Source: [Phormidium] sp. LEGE 05292
Lineage (GTDB): Bacteria > Cyanobacteriota > Cyanobacteriia > Cyanobacteriales > Aerosakkonemataceae
Assembly: GCF_015207735.1 (NCBI RefSeq)
Contig: NZ_JADEWG010000002.1
Coordinates: forward strand, 62,001-126,000
Reading direction: 5' to 3'
DNA length: 64,000 nucleotides
The notes beneath the pieces are model-generated. The model did not search any database. It was not told the DNA's origin and was given only the letters and a program-made list of their open reading frames with translations. Of this stretch, positions 1 through 9,540 are shown one piece after another. A program made the translations under genes and the position numbers. Within the stretch, counting starts at the first letter, position 1; every line of letters starts with the position of its first letter.

Positions 1-2
1 AG

Positions 3-341
3 CGGCGTTGCTGGGAAATTCCCGCCGTTCTAGCAGCCGAGTACATCCAGCTAGACGACCCTCAAGAACCCCCTCCACTAGAAGGTGAGCCAGTCGATGG
101 AACCGATGGAACCAATGGAACCACTCAAAACCGATTGGAACCAATTTCTGGTTCCAGCATGGAAGCTTACCAGATAAACACTTCAGCTTCTCAAACTTCG
201 ACGGAACCATCTGAGTTAGAAAACAACCATCCAAAAACAGCAGGAGCAATTAATTCAGCCCCTGGTGTGGCATCTCAGATACCTTCTTCCGACTCACAAA
301 AAAATGAAGGTATTTTTCCTCGCCAAACTAATGAAGTGTGA
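3..341 (+). CDS. C-terminal part of a protein that starts before the window
   Basis: An open frame enters from the left edge and ends at a TGA. Its first residues include CWEIPAVLAAEYIQL, which look folded. The rest is a polar, low-complexity tail rich in Ser, Thr, Asn and Glu. A tandem 9-base repeat inside it codes for Gly-Thr-Asp/Asn units. I do not recognise the family from this fragment. The tail style resembles the disordered C-terminus of the DUF3854 protein nearby, so a plasmid replication or DNA-processing protein is possible, but that is a guess. It converges with the recombinase gene on the other strand. Confidence 0.5.
   Translation, partial: RRCWEIPAVLAAEYIQLDDPQEPPPLEGEPVDGTDGTNGTTQNRLEPISGSSMEAYQINTSASQTSTEPSELENNHPKTAGAINSAPGVASQIPSSDSQKNEGIFPRQTNEV
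96..122. repeat. three tandem 9-bp repeats (GATGGAACC type)
   Basis: GATGGAACC occurs twice in a row, followed by AATGGAACC. The related words GATTGGAACC and GGTTCC follow shortly after. The array lies inside an open frame and encodes Gly-Thr-Asp/Asn repeats, so it is most simply a coding microsatellite. Confidence 0.7.
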
Positions 342-452
342 CGTTCTCTTGCCGCGATCGCAATCAGCCTTCTGGCCTTTATACTTGTTGGACAACCTAC
401 ACTCGAAAGCGCATTATTGCAGCGGCGACAACTGTACCGTTGGGCATCGGCA

Positions 453-1505
453 TCACACCTCAACATCAATTCCCAAAGCCGGATTGAACGCATGACGGTC
501 GTTGACGTGAGCGTACAAAGCAGTTGTCTTCGGGTCTTTATGACCCAACAAATCCTGCACCTGCCTCAAATCTGCCCCCTTTCGCAATCCCAGCGTCCCT
601 GCCGTATGCCTGAGACTATGCGCTGATAGCCGTCGTCCTTCAGTTGCGTTCTCGGTTGTTTTCAGTTTCGCCGCCACCAAATACTCATCCACGATCCACC
701 GAATCCCGCGCCGCGATAACCGTTGTCCCTCAAACCGATGGCTCGCCGCCACGAACAAAGGACTCTCAGGAGCCAGTTCCTCTCCTGCGCTCTCCCTTGC
801 TTGCAAATACTGCCACAAGACCTTACTCAAATCCGGACGCAGCGGAATCGTTCTGATGCTACCCTTCCCCTCTACCCGCAATCCCCAGTTAGACCCAGAG
901 CGCACCAAATCCCCGAAATTCGCCCGATGTAACTCCACCGTGCGCGGCCCTTGCAGTGCCATGATGCCCAAAAGCGCCCGATCGCGCAAACTCTTTCGAC
1001 TGCCATCGTGAGGAATCACCGCCAAAAGCTGCTTGAGTTCCTCTTCCTGCAAATAAGTCACCCGTTCTGCCGGGTCTAGCTTTTCCTTCGGCGGTTTAAT
1101 TTGAGCGGCAGGATTTTCCTTTACCAACCCCTTAGATAGTGCCGCCTCGTAAAACCGACGCACTACCGACAAAGTAAGGGCAACGGTAGCTGATTTTTGA
1201 TGCTTCTCCTGCACCAAATAGCGACGAAAAAGCTTGACATCTTCCTCATTCGCTAAAGCCGGATTGATACTTTGTCGATCGCACCAATCAATATATTGAA
1301 TGACGCGCCGCTGGTAAGTGTAAACCGTATCCTCTGCCGCATCCCCATTTGCGACATCCAAAGCCAAAAATCGCTCGAACGCCTCTACCATCGCCTCCGT
1401 TGTAGGCAAAATAGCGACGCGCTGGTTTTGTTGACGACGCTTGTTAGTAGGTTCTTGGGGCAGCCGTTTGGTTGGCACTTTGATTGAAAAGTCACACAAT
1501 GCCAC
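453..1505 (-). CDS. tyrosine recombinase / phage-type integrase
   Basis: Site-specific DNA recombinase of the XerC/D-like tyrosine family, 350 aa. Residues about 38-130 form the SAM-like core-binding domain (a long-helix region around TYQRRVIQYIDW). Residues about 150-345 form the catalytic domain. Expected catalytic residues are visible: Arg188 in GPRTVELH, Lys214 in EGKG, HSLRH at 296-300, LGH at 320-322 and the nucleophile Tyr331 in TALYAHV. The first codon of the longest frame is GTG; an internal ATG at codon 39 is an alternative because the first 35 residues are basic and poorly ordered. Such enzymes resolve plasmid multimers or integrate mobile DNA. Which one applies cannot be told here. 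TGTCTAG repeats lie just upstream of its start. Confidence 0.9.
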   Translation of the reverse strand: MALCDFSIKVPTKRLPQEPTNKRRQQNQRVAILPTTEAMVEAFERFLALDVANGDAAEDTVYTYQRRVIQYIDWCDRQSINPALANEEDVKLFRRYLVQEKHQKSATVALTLSVVRRFYEAALSKGLVKENPAAQIKPPKEKLDPAERVTYLQEEELKQLLAVIPHDGSRKSLRDRALLGIMALQGPRTVELHRANFGDLVRSGSNWGLRVEGKGSIRTIPLRPDLSKVLWQYLQARESAGEELAPESPLFVAASHRFEGQRLSRRGIRWIVDEYLVAAKLKTTENATEGRRLSAHSLRHTAGTLGLRKGADLRQVQDLLGHKDPKTTALYAHVNDRHAFNPALGIDVEV

Positions 1506-1907
1506 TTTACATCAAAGCAGGGAAGGCGGATAATTATTACTACCGAGAAGAGATATTTCTGGTAGCAATAAAGCCATAGAAGCTGTCTCACCAAGACTCT
1601 CCAATGCGTTCTGTTCTAAGCTCCGATGAGATACCCCTACATTGTCTAGCCACTGTCTAGACATATAAAAACTGCTCGAGAAATGCTCTAGAAAAATGTG
1701 TCGGTTCGCGCATAAGTAAGTTGATTGAAAAATGTTTGTGGGTGTCTGAAACCCCTAGCAAACCTTCAAGACGCTGCTTTGGCACGAAAATTAAACTCAA
1801 CAGTACTAAGCTAAAACTGAAATTTCTGATTTGTAGCACAAAGGCAGCAGTGCGATCGCATCAGTTTCACTGCACGATAGCAATCAGTTTCAGTGGTGCA
1901 AAGAAAC
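1506..1907. other. intergenic region with TGTCTAG repeats
   Basis: No convincing gene is present. The word TGTCTAG occurs at 1643-1649 and again at 1654-1660, eleven bases apart. The second copy is part of the palindrome TGTCTAGACA (1654-1663). The spacing of about one helical turn and the position near the recombinase start would fit an operator or a recombinase-binding arm, but this is inference. Confidence 0.35.
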
Positions 1908-4900
1908 TTATTGTTGTAAGTGGTTCTCTTGCCAGTCAAACAAATTCCGCTGTCCGCATCTACCGCTCATTATCTCTAAGAGTGCAGCACGTTCAGTTTC
2001 GTTAAAATGCCATCGCCATACCCAAAGCGCACGCATTTGACCGTATTTTTTGGCGATCGCTTCCCAGTCCGCCTTACACTGCATCGCAGACAAAAGCCTA
2101 GCTATTTGGCGTGGTTCCTTTTTTCGATCGAACCCCCTAGCACCTGGATACTCGGCTGGCAATTGGATAGATATACCATCTGGACGTTTCACACTAACAG
2201 CACGCGGGGTATTGTCCTCTCGGTCTAAACCAGATTCGGCAGAGGCAGGTGAAACTGGTGAAACCGGATGAAACTGAAGTGAAACTGAGGGGGTTTCAGG
2301 TTCAAACCCTTGATTAGCAGGAGTTTCAGTCGGTGAAACCGTTGAAACCAAATCTTGAGAACTAGAGGCTAAGTTTGTTTTTAGAGTTTCCTGGTTTCCA
2401 GAACAGCTGTAAGAGGCTGAAACACTTGGTATTAGGTGATTAGAGCATGAAACTGAATTTAGTTTCAAAATAGTTTCATCAGTTTCAGTGTCAGCTACAA
2501 CTTGAGTATCGGGAGGCATATCGTCGCCATCGTTATTATACTCATCACCACCAGAGCTAGGAGGGCGATCGCCCGAGCCGCCATCGGGAGGATAATCTGG
2601 CGGATCTGTGTCATCGGAGTCAATATTAGGGTCAATACCAAACAACTCTAGCGGAATTAGCCACGCCTTTTTCATCTTTTTCTTAGGCGAGTTAGGTTTA
2701 ATCAAGTTCCCTTCGGAATCGCGCCCTACTGTTAACAAAGCCCGCTTATAAGCTAAAACTTCATCCCGCGAAGCATGAAAACGGACAGAGCGATCGACTA
2801 TGCCACCTACCTTCAATAAAGTGGCTTTGAGGGACTTTTGATTGTAAGTGGCAGGTTTAAAAGCTTTTTGTACTTCACTCCAAACACTCGTCGGATGAAT
2901 TGCTACCCACCGGACGCCATCTTCATCGGTAAACAAGCGCTTATCCCAACTGCCAACTTCGTCTTTTCCTTCTAACGCCTGGATACAGCGAATAAAGTCA
3001 GCTAGAGGGTCGCCATTATTTTCTTCATCATTTTCGATCGGTGTCAGGTTTTCCAGCACCCAAGTCCGAGGTTGTTCGTTTCCTCCGACCAGTTCAATTA
3101 CCTTTTCGGCATAATAAACGATCAGCGCTAGATTCCAAGCAATGCGTTCGTGTGCTAAGGGCAACCGCGCCAAAAATTCACTGCCAATAGCATTAATTTG
3201 TTTGGGGTGATAGCCGATGCCAATTAATGTAGAAAAGGAACCGGACGCTAATTTCATCGCTTCCTTAAGCAATGGAATCGCTATTGCGTTACCGCCTGGG
3301 TAAAATGGAACTCTGGCAAAACGAGTGAAAGCCGCGTCGTGTTCGCCGCCAATCATATGGTTGCTAGTGAAACCAATCGGACTGTGGGGTGTCTGACGAT
3401 TTCCCCTCACTACGCGCGGTTTCGCATTGTACATGGCTTTACAGAATTCATCTAACTCTCTGGCGCTGTCACCGTTACGTGGGGGGTCATCCCAGACTAC
3501 TGGTAAACTGCCCGTTTTACTGAGATGTTCGTAGACGGCGGAGATGGTGACTTTGCTAATCATCCCTAGAGATGCCCAATTTGTCCCAACTAGAGAAAGC
3601 GCCGCTTCTAGTGCAACCGTTTTCCCAGTACCGATCGCACCGTAGGCATTCAGAATGGGGAAGCGTCCTTCTTTATTTAAAATGTTTTGAAAATGAAGTC
3701 CAGCAATTACCCAACCGCAACAAAGTAGAAATTGATTGATATTGTCTAGACCAAATACGATTCTTGCTGCTTCAATTAAATGTTTTAAACCTTGAATTCC
3801 ACTATTGTCTGCCAAAGTTGGGCAGGGAATGAAATCTTCTTTTCCTAATGCTGGGTCGAATACTGTTGAGCTATCGTTCTCGGTTGTTGGTTTACCATCT
3901 GCGGTAAACTGAGTGTTGGCAAATACCCACAAGCCGTTTTCTTGTTGTCCGTAGCGATCGATGGAACGAAAGATTTGGCCCTCTCGATGACGGCGGTAAA
4001 CTGCTTGTTTGGCAGCAATTAAAGCATTGAGTTCCCATTTTGATAAACTGACGACAACAACGAATCCTAAAGCTTTAGAAAGGGCAATGGTGAATTTATC
4101 GGGTGATGCCAAGTCAGTGGCTTTCACTAGCACTCGGTATTGGGTGTATTCCCATTCCGGTTTGAGTTGAAGTACGAAACCACCTCCTTCTTCTGAAGTG
4201 AGTTCGCGTTCGATGGCGAAGTCGAAATTACAGCGAGGTTCCCAAGTGACATCGCCTTCCTTGTCAGCTTTCCAGTATCCGATGGTTCCCAAGTAACTTT
4301 GCGGTTCGTTCCAATCAACTGTTTCTGGTTCTTCAAACTGCTTTTCCCAAACGCTTATAGACGTACATTTGCCAATCACTTCCCGGATAAATTTGGTAGG
4401 ACCGTGATTCTGGATGTAGTCATCGGCTCCTTTGTTACCGTTGGGATAGCTATCATCGCACTGCCATAAGCCTGTCGCGTTGTACAGCGGGACTTTAAAG
4501 GCTTTCAGCTGGTGGGCTAGTTTCCGCTGTGCCCAACATACACCGGGTTTAGTGGCAGCATCAGCATCGAAACAGAAGATGAAACCGAAACCGACTTTGG
4601 CGAGTTTCTCTAGTGTGGGAACCAAGTAGCGTTTTCTCTGGGGGTCTTCCTTGCTACTGGTTAATCCCATTTCAACACCCAGTAAGATGACGGTAGCAAT
4701 ACCAATGGCGTTCATCGCCATCCCGGTAAAAACGCCTTCTGTGATGGCTAAGCAGGGATGTCCGTCGATTTTATAAGCTTTTTGTTTGAGTGCTTCTAGA
4801 TCGTTCCAGAAACGGGGGTCGTCTGGGTGGTGCAGTAGGATGGCGTCGTAGTCGCCTAGAGGTGAGCGATACTTGGGAGCTTTTTTTGTTTTATCGTCTC

Positions 4901-5117
4901 GCCAGGGTTTGTCGGGTTTGAATTGAATTTGAATACCGACGCCTTCGAGTAGTATCCCGTCAGATTTGGCTGTGTAACCGAGTCGAGATGAGGCTTCTTG
5001 GGCGCAGACAGAACGACAATTGGCAACTGCCCAATTTAGAGGTAGCCCGCGCTGTTCGATTTCTTTGATATGGCGAGGGTTGAGGCTCCCAGAAGTGCTT
5101 TTGTTATTAAATTCCAT
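1908..5117 (-). CDS. DUF3854-type Toprim / P-loop plasmid replication protein
   Basis: Large 1069-aa protein of the primase-helicase-like kind found on cyanobacterial plasmids. Residues about 20-250 match a DUF3854/Toprim-like fold, with Glu127 in ITEGVF, the DxD pair 184-186 in FCFDADA, and GADDY at 230-234. A P-loop GAIGTGKT lies at 493-500, and a Walker B-like VVWDD lies near 541-545, resembling DUF927-type helicase domains. After about residue 800 there is an acidic Pro/Ser/Thr-rich linker, then a short C-terminal domain (about 1000-1069). The likely role is priming and unwinding at plasmid replication, inferred from the fold combination. The start ATG is clear. The gene faces away from the iteron-like repeats, placing a possible origin just upstream. 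The linker DNA is packed with TGAAAC/GTTTCA words. Confidence 0.8.
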   Translation of the reverse strand: MEFNNKSTSGSLNPRHIKEIEQRGLPLNWAVANCRSVCAQEASSRLGYTAKSDGILLEGVGIQIQFKPDKPWRDDKTKKAPKYRSPLGDYDAILLHHPDDPRFWNDLEALKQKAYKIDGHPCLAITEGVFTGMAMNAIGIATVILLGVEMGLTSSKEDPQRKRYLVPTLEKLAKVGFGFIFCFDADAATKPGVCWAQRKLAHQLKAFKVPLYNATGLWQCDDSYPNGNKGADDYIQNHGPTKFIREVIGKCTSISVWEKQFEEPETVDWNEPQSYLGTIGYWKADKEGDVTWEPRCNFDFAIERELTSEEGGGFVLQLKPEWEYTQYRVLVKATDLASPDKFTIALSKALGFVVVVSLSKWELNALIAAKQAVYRRHREGQIFRSIDRYGQQENGLWVFANTQFTADGKPTTENDSSTVFDPALGKEDFIPCPTLADNSGIQGLKHLIEAARIVFGLDNINQFLLCCGWVIAGLHFQNILNKEGRFPILNAYGAIGTGKTVALEAALSLVGTNWASLGMISKVTISAVYEHLSKTGSLPVVWDDPPRNGDSARELDEFCKAMYNAKPRVVRGNRQTPHSPIGFTSNHMIGGEHDAAFTRFARVPFYPGGNAIAIPLLKEAMKLASGSFSTLIGIGYHPKQINAIGSEFLARLPLAHERIAWNLALIVYYAEKVIELVGGNEQPRTWVLENLTPIENDEENNGDPLADFIRCIQALEGKDEVGSWDKRLFTDEDGVRWVAIHPTSVWSEVQKAFKPATYNQKSLKATLLKVGGIVDRSVRFHASRDEVLAYKRALLTVGRDSEGNLIKPNSPKKKMKKAWLIPLELFGIDPNIDSDDTDPPDYPPDGGSGDRPPSSGGDEYNNDGDDMPPDTQVVADTETDETILKLNSVSCSNHLIPSVSASYSCSGNQETLKTNLASSSQDLVSTVSPTETPANQGFEPETPSVSLQFHPVSPVSPASAESGLDREDNTPRAVSVKRPDGISIQLPAEYPGARGFDRKKEPRQIARLLSAMQCKADWEAIAKKYGQMRALWVWRWHFNETERAALLEIMSGRCGQRNLFDWQENHLQQ
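2250..2487. repeat. cluster of thirteen TGAAAC/GTTTCA hexamers
   Basis: By eye I count eight TGAAAC and five GTTTCA words in about 240 bases of the linker-coding part of the DUF3854 gene. GTGAAAC is the half-site of the widespread chromosomal parS (TGTTTCACGTGAAACA). On the coding strand the word reads Val-Ser or overlaps Glu-Thr codons, so a coding low-complexity linker is the simpler explanation. Confidence 0.5.
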
Positions 5118-5224
5118 GTTTACACCTTCCTACCTACGTTGTTGGTGCAGGTGGTGATGCAGGGAGTTAGACGATACAGGTACTCAACAAGCAGTGAGGC
5201 GCTAAATGGCATAGTCTTTAACTT

Positions 5225-5246
5225 TTTGTGCGCCATGGCGCACAAA
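5225..5246. promoter_or_regulatory. perfect 22-bp palindrome
   Basis: The sequence TTTGTGCGCCATGGCGCACA plus AA reads the same on both strands. It sits about 108 bases before the start of the DUF3854 gene. Twenty bases of it recur exactly inside the ParB-like gene near 13.05 kb. A dimeric regulator or partition protein could bind it. It could also be a dispersed cyanobacterial palindrome. Confidence 0.6.
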
Positions 5247-5429
5247 TTCTGATGTGTTAACTGTTCACCTCCAGCTCGCGGAGGCGGATCTTTGGCTTTA
5301 CTAGATTAGCAGCCGCCTGTTCACAGACAAGGGACAGTCGTTGGATCGGAAAGATCAGAAAGATCGGATTTGTGAACAAAAATGGAACACTTACTAGATA
5401 AAGGTTTCAGGCTACGAAAAAATTTTTTT

Positions 5430-5495
5430 GGGTAAGGCGAGGGGTATTTTTGGGTAAGGCGAGGGGTATTTTTGGGTAAGGCGAGGGGTATTTTT
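5430..5495. repeat. three 22-bp direct repeats (iteron-like)
   Basis: Three contiguous identical copies of GGGTAAGGCGAGGGGTAT followed by TTTT run head to tail. A fourth, degenerate copy (15 of 19 bases) is at 5542-5560. The 22-bp length equals two helical turns, typical of iterons bound by plasmid Rep proteins. There are no spacers, so this is not a CRISPR array. The repeat length is not a multiple of three, so a protein repeat does not explain it. Confidence 0.75.
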
Positions 5496-5848
5496 CTGTG
5501 TACAGGCTGAAAAGTAACACTGGTAAGGGTTTGAGGCTTTTGGTTAAACCAAGGGGTATTATCGTTCACTAGCTTCTGATAAAGCTAAAATTTAGGCATA
5601 TAAAGCTTTTTAGCCTTTTAAGTCCTAGCTGTTTTTCCCGTTCACAATGAGCATCAAACGAAAACCCCCGGTTTACACGAGGGTTCGATGCAGTTCAATA
5701 AAACTTGCTCAATTTTTCTAAAACTATCTATATTGATTGGCTAAAGCCTAGAAATAAGCAATTTTTAATAACTAAGATGAATTCTGACTTATGGACACAG
5801 AAATAAGGAAAACACGGTTGGCGAATTCATTGTGTGAGTTTCCAATCT

Positions 5849-7369
5849 TCAATACCTAGTCAAAAACGGTCTGCTAGAAGTTCCACTGCGGACTTGAATA
5901 ATAGCGGTTCCTTCAAGGTCAGCAGGACGATCGCGAATCTCACGAACACTCAGGATTGGAGTGCGATCGCTTCCTGAAATTCCATGACTGCGGCTACCAA
6001 TTGACCGACCAACGCTAGTTGAAGGGTCAACGCGATCGCCAAAACTTTTTGATAGGAATTCGGCTGTTTCAACATCCACTCCTGGTAGACAAATAGTGGT
6101 TGCACAAAGACCTGCAATCAAGCTTCCTTGATTGGGCTTCTCATTAGTATTGAATTGGCTGATACTTTGAGTGCTGAGGCAAAGTCCGACACCGGCTGCT
6201 CTCAATATAGCAGCCGATTTTGGAAAATCAACTGTTTGCTGAAGGGCATGAGCTTCATCTGCAATGAAAGCTACAGGTTCACCACTTAGACCAAAAGCAT
6301 AGCGACGCAGCATGAGATTATTAAATATTCCTGCGATTAGTTGCGCCATTTGCTTTCCTGTTTCCTCTTCTGCCTCTGGCTGTCCTATTAAAGCAAACAT
6401 TCGCACACCTGGTTTATTAAAATCTTGTAAGCGAAAGTCTGAGCGACCATCGCAAATACGAAATACATCAGTACGGTCAAAAAACTTTAGCTTGTTCCGT
6501 AAGACAAATGTTGCTTTATAAAAATCTGCATCGGAAATTCTGAGGTAATCGCTAAGAAGATTTTCACAATTTCTTTTTGTCTCCGATTTAAGAAAACCAA
6601 GCCGAACTTTAGCAGCAGGACGATCTAGGATTGTGGGCAGAATTTGACTGGGTTTTGGTAAAGGCTCTGTTTCCACTAGCAACCACAATATGCCCTCAAG
6701 CCAACTTAGATCCCGCTCCCAGAAAATTCCTTGCTCTCTTGGTAATCTTTCTCCCAGTAAGGCTTTAGCAACAACTGCAATATCTTTGTGCCGTTCTACA
6801 GAGTCAGTAGAAATTTCTTCAAAAAAGTTCCAGCGTTGTGATTCAGGATCGCTGAGATTCCAGTAACAGAATCGAGCGCCTGTCAATTCTGCATATTTAT
6901 CTAAACCAAACTCACGCCTTAAGTTTCCTTTCGCATCAATAGCAAAAACTGACTGAACTGAAATTAATTCTTTAATCCAAGGCACGATAAAACGAGTAGT
7001 TTTTCCCTTGTTAGGAGGGCCAATTAGTAAAATATGCTGTGGGAGTAGGTCTAGGGGTAGACCTAATTTTTGTCCATCCCGCCCGTTTGCATCTGTTGCG
7101 TGACCCAGTTTGATCGATGCCCCTGATGTGTATGTTAGGTGAAAAAGCTTTCCAATCGTTTCTAAGCCTCGATAGTCCCATACATCTCTGTGATGTCTAT
7201 CAGGTAATTTTCCTTTTGGGCCAACAACTTTTTCAGAGCGCAATGCTTGCCAATCTTTCAACTGTTCATAAAGCCACCTGCTGCCTTTCCATAGCGCTTG
7301 TACTAACCACCAACTGATCCGTAGGCATATTATTACTACAAACTCACAACTTTTTTGAAAGTCATTCAT
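5849..7369 (-). CDS. type IV coupling protein-like ATPase (TraD/TraG/VirD4 type)
   Basis: Membrane-anchored P-loop ATPase of about 506 aa that would couple a DNA substrate to a transfer channel. Residues about 11-30 form a hydrophobic N-terminal segment. The Walker A GPPNKGKTT is at 117-125 and the Walker B FIADEAHAL at 368-376, followed by the conserved CLSTQSISQF stretch of TraD/TraG-type ATPases. I place the start at the ATG preceded by GGAG nine bases upstream, rather than at an in-frame GTG 18 bases earlier. The C-terminus carries a Ser/Gly/Arg-rich tail. No relaxase or other type IV secretion gene is visible in this window, so a role in conjugation is inferred only from the family. It closes a minus-strand run with the small unknown gene and the DnaJ/vWA pair. 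Confidence 0.8.
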   Translation of the reverse strand: MNDFQKSCEFVVIICLRISWWLVQALWKGSRWLYEQLKDWQALRSEKVVGPKGKLPDRHHRDVWDYRGLETIGKLFHLTYTSGASIKLGHATDANGRDGQKLGLPLDLLPQHILLIGPPNKGKTTRFIVPWIKELISVQSVFAIDAKGNLRREFGLDKYAELTGARFCYWNLSDPESQRWNFFEEISTDSVERHKDIAVVAKALLGERLPREQGIFWERDLSWLEGILWLLVETEPLPKPSQILPTILDRPAAKVRLGFLKSETKRNCENLLSDYLRISDADFYKATFVLRNKLKFFDRTDVFRICDGRSDFRLQDFNKPGVRMFALIGQPEAEEETGKQMAQLIAGIFNNLMLRRYAFGLSGEPVAFIADEAHALQQTVDFPKSAAILRAAGVGLCLSTQSISQFNTNEKPNQGSLIAGLCATTICLPGVDVETAEFLSKSFGDRVDPSTSVGRSIGSRSHGISGSDRTPILSVREIRDRPADLEGTAIIQVRSGTSSRPFLTRY

Positions 7370-7395
7370 AGTTGGAAACTCCAGCACAGTAGTTA

Positions 7396-7875
7396 TCAGT
7401 AACGGTTAAAGTATGAGTCTCCTATTTCAGGAGTAACATTACGGTCAGGTTGTTCGCGGTCAAGTTCACTAATTGCTAACCTGACAGTTAAATATTGGGA
7501 GAAACACTCGGCAGCTTTAATATCACGCTTGGCTTGGAAAACCTGATTCATTTCTTTAAGTGAGTTATATGAATCAGTGCGATCGAGAAATTCCCAATCT
7601 GCACCACGATCAATATAGTATTCTCGCCAAGCTTTACCCTGTTCATCGCAACAGGTGTAAGCAAGCCCTATTGTATTTTCTCTTTTGCTATCCCAGTATA
7701 GATGATGATGCAAACCTCTCATGTGGCGATCTGGGTGGTTAGGGTAAGGATATAGTAGGTCACTTCCATCTGGGCGAGTTTCTACTTCTAAGTTCCAGAT
7801 GCGACCATGAGGCTCTGGAAAATTGAAGTACAATAAACTTGGTCTTGCCATAGTTTTTTTATGATGGTTTACCAT
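7396..7875 (-). CDS. hypothetical protein, 159 aa
   Basis: Unrecognised soluble protein with many aromatic and charged residues and a His-rich stretch (MRGLHHHLYW). There is no signal peptide or membrane segment. It ends 26 bases before the start chosen for the coupling-type ATPase gene and follows the DnaJ gene on the same strand, so co-transcription is likely. An in-frame ATG at codon 9 (MARPS) is a possible alternative start; neither has a clear Shine-Dalgarno sequence. A helper for the ATPase is possible but unsupported. Confidence 0.6.
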   Translation of the reverse strand: MVNHHKKTMARPSLLYFNFPEPHGRIWNLEVETRPDGSDLLYPYPNHPDRHMRGLHHHLYWDSKRENTIGLAYTCCDEQGKAWREYYIDRGADWEFLDRTDSYNSLKEMNQVFQAKRDIKAAECFSQYLTVRLAISELDREQPDRNVTPEIGDSYFNRY

Positions 7876-7965
7876 TTTTTACTTTAAGTTTAGATTAGCA
7901 TTTTTTATTTATGTAATTAACCATTTATCTACATATTTGATGACCCTTTTAATTTTTATCTTTAA

Positions 7966-9540
7966 TTATCTAGGTTTGTACTGCAAAGTTTCTTGAAAAA
8001 AGTGAACAGCAGGACAAGTACCACCTTCCAAACTGATAACTCCGGGCGGTAACGGACTCGGTTTAATGCACTCCGCTTGTATTAGAATAGCGCGGCTATC
8101 ACTAACATCGATATTCCAGATAATTTTATCGCCCTTAGTAATAATTTTAGACTTATATAACTTTCCACCTAAATATTTATCTGATTGATGTATAACTGTT
8201 ACAAAATCACCATCTTTATATACTGACACGCGGACTTTTACAGACTTATTAATGCTACCACTTCCAAGCTCTTCACTATTATCTGCCAATCCAAAACCTA
8301 AAGTTAAATTACTGAATTTTGGAATTTTGTTTTGGGTTGTGTCTCTCCAGTCTATAGGCTCAACTAATTGACAAACTATTTTAGCAGGTCTATATTTTAA
8401 TATGTAGTAATCGAATTTACTACTGAAATTACTAGGAACTGAGTTATAAAGAGATGTTATTGCTATCATATATTGTCCGTTTATAATAATATTTTTAGGT
8501 CTTCTAGCATCGTAGTACACCAAATCGCCCAAAGTACTACAGCCATAAGTGTCTATCGTTCTCGCTAAAGAAATAGTTCGAGGAGGAGGTGGTACACTTC
8601 GAGTTTGGGATACAGGAGCTTTTATCTTAGGCGATGGTGATAAAGGTGTTTGGGTAGCCTCATTAACGGGAGTATTATTAAGAGTTACGCGAGAGTTAAA
8701 ATATCCAAATAATCCTATTCCAAGTAGCAAAATCGAGCCAAATATAAGTGCCTGATTCCGGGTTCTTTCTTCCTCTTCTCTTCGTCTAATTTCTTCTTTT
8801 CGCCTGCGTTCAGTCTCACTCTTTTCTCTTTCTTCAGCAGCCCTTTTTTCTGATTCTCTTCGTCTCCGGGCTTCCTCCTCTCTTCTGCGTTCAGCCTCTA
8901 CTCTTTCTGCCGTTTCCCGCCGACTACTCTCCTCTTCCGCCCTTCTACGTTCAGCTTCATATTTTTTCCTGTCAGCAGCGGTTTTTTCTTCTTCCTCTTT
9001 CTGTTTTTTCGCTCTCAATAATCCCAAATCAGCCTGTACTCTTCGCTTAAACTCTTCATCAGTAGTGATATCAATAGCTTGTTTAAAATAGCTTTCTGCT
9101 TTGTTTAACTTTTCAGCCTCAACAAGTTGAATTGCCAACGCATAAGCTAGTTGTGCGTAGATGTTTCGGCAGTCCGAATCATCAGGAAACAGTTCATACA
9201 GACTCTTAGCTACTCTTACAGCCCCTTCAAGGTCATCATTATTAACAAGTTCCTGAATCTGTCGAATTAATTCTTGTTTTTTTATCTCAGCACCAGCTTT
9301 CTGCAATTCCCAGTCATAAATTCGCCTTTGATCTGGGCTTTTCAAAACTTCGTATGCTTCATTAATTTCCTTAAATTTGTCTTCAGCTAATTTCCGAATA
9401 GCTTCAGGGACGCTCGCCAATTTGTCTGGATGATAATCGTTAGCTAATTTTCGGAATGCCCGTTTAATCTCCTCTGGACTAGCTGTGGGTAGCACACCGA
9501 GAATTTCATAATAGTTTGGCTTATTGCTATCATTAGGCAT
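7966..9540 (-). CDS. J-domain protein with coiled coil and membrane anchor
   Basis: 524-aa membrane-anchored co-chaperone. Residues about 9-75 form a J domain with the HPD triad at 37-39, which stimulates the ATPase of an Hsp70. Residues about 90-180 resemble a TPR-like helical region. Residues about 180-262 are a strongly charged Glu/Arg coiled coil. One membrane segment ([17 protein letters not shown]) spans about 265-281. The remaining 240 residues form an unrecognised domain that would lie outside the cytoplasm. Its ATG overlaps the vWA gene end by eight bases, implying translational coupling. No free DnaK is nearby, but an Hsp70-TPR fusion lies at 31.5 kb. Confidence 0.85.
   Translation of the reverse strand: MPNDSNKPNYYEILGVLPTASPEEIKRAFRKLANDYHPDKLASVPEAIRKLAEDKFKEINEAYEVLKSPDQRRIYDWELQKAGAEIKKQELIRQIQELVNNDDLEGAVRVAKSLYELFPDDSDCRNIYAQLAYALAIQLVEAEKLNKAESYFKQAIDITTDEEFKRRVQADLGLLRAKKQKEEEEKTAADRKKYEAERRRAEEESSRRETAERVEAERRREEEARRRRESEKRAAEEREKSETERRRKEEIRRREEEERTRNQALIFGSILLLGIGLFGYFNSRVTLNNTPVNEATQTPLSPSPKIKAPVSQTRSVPPPPRTISLARTIDTYGCSTLGDLVYYDARRPKNIIINGQYMIAITSLYNSVPSNFSSKFDYYILKYRPAKIVCQLVEPIDWRDTTQNKIPKFSNLTLGFGLADNSEELGSGSINKSVKVRVSVYKDGDFVTVIHQSDKYLGGKLYKSKIITKGDKIIWNIDVSDSRAILIQAECIKPSPLPPGVISLEGGTCPAVHFFQETLQYKPR

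Larger units (their letters stand above)
5118..5848. other. intergenic region, candidate replication origin
   Basis: This 730-base gap lies upstream of the DUF3854 replication gene and downstream of the coupling-type ATPase. It contains a perfect 22-bp palindrome, a 9-bp triple repeat GATC(G/A)GAAA at 5344-5370, three perfect 22-bp direct repeats plus a degenerate fourth copy, and AT-rich stretches. That is the usual make-up of an iteron-regulated plasmid origin. No DnaA box was recognised by eye. I see no convincing gene. Confidence 0.5.

Noticed and set aside
1721-2005. 94-codon plus-strand frame
   Set aside because: Overlaps the end of the DUF3854 gene on the opposite strand, with no ribosome site or recognisable motif.
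5430-5495. possible CRISPR array
   Set aside because: Repeats are contiguous without spacers and no cas gene is present.
5321-5569. 82-codon minus-strand frame over the 22-bp repeats
   Set aside because: Its protein is Pro/Lys-rich, the repeat period is not a multiple of three, and it lies over the candidate origin. No ribosome site.
5849-7369. complete conjugation system
   Set aside because: Only the coupling-type ATPase is present; no relaxase, VirB4 or pilus gene was found in the window.
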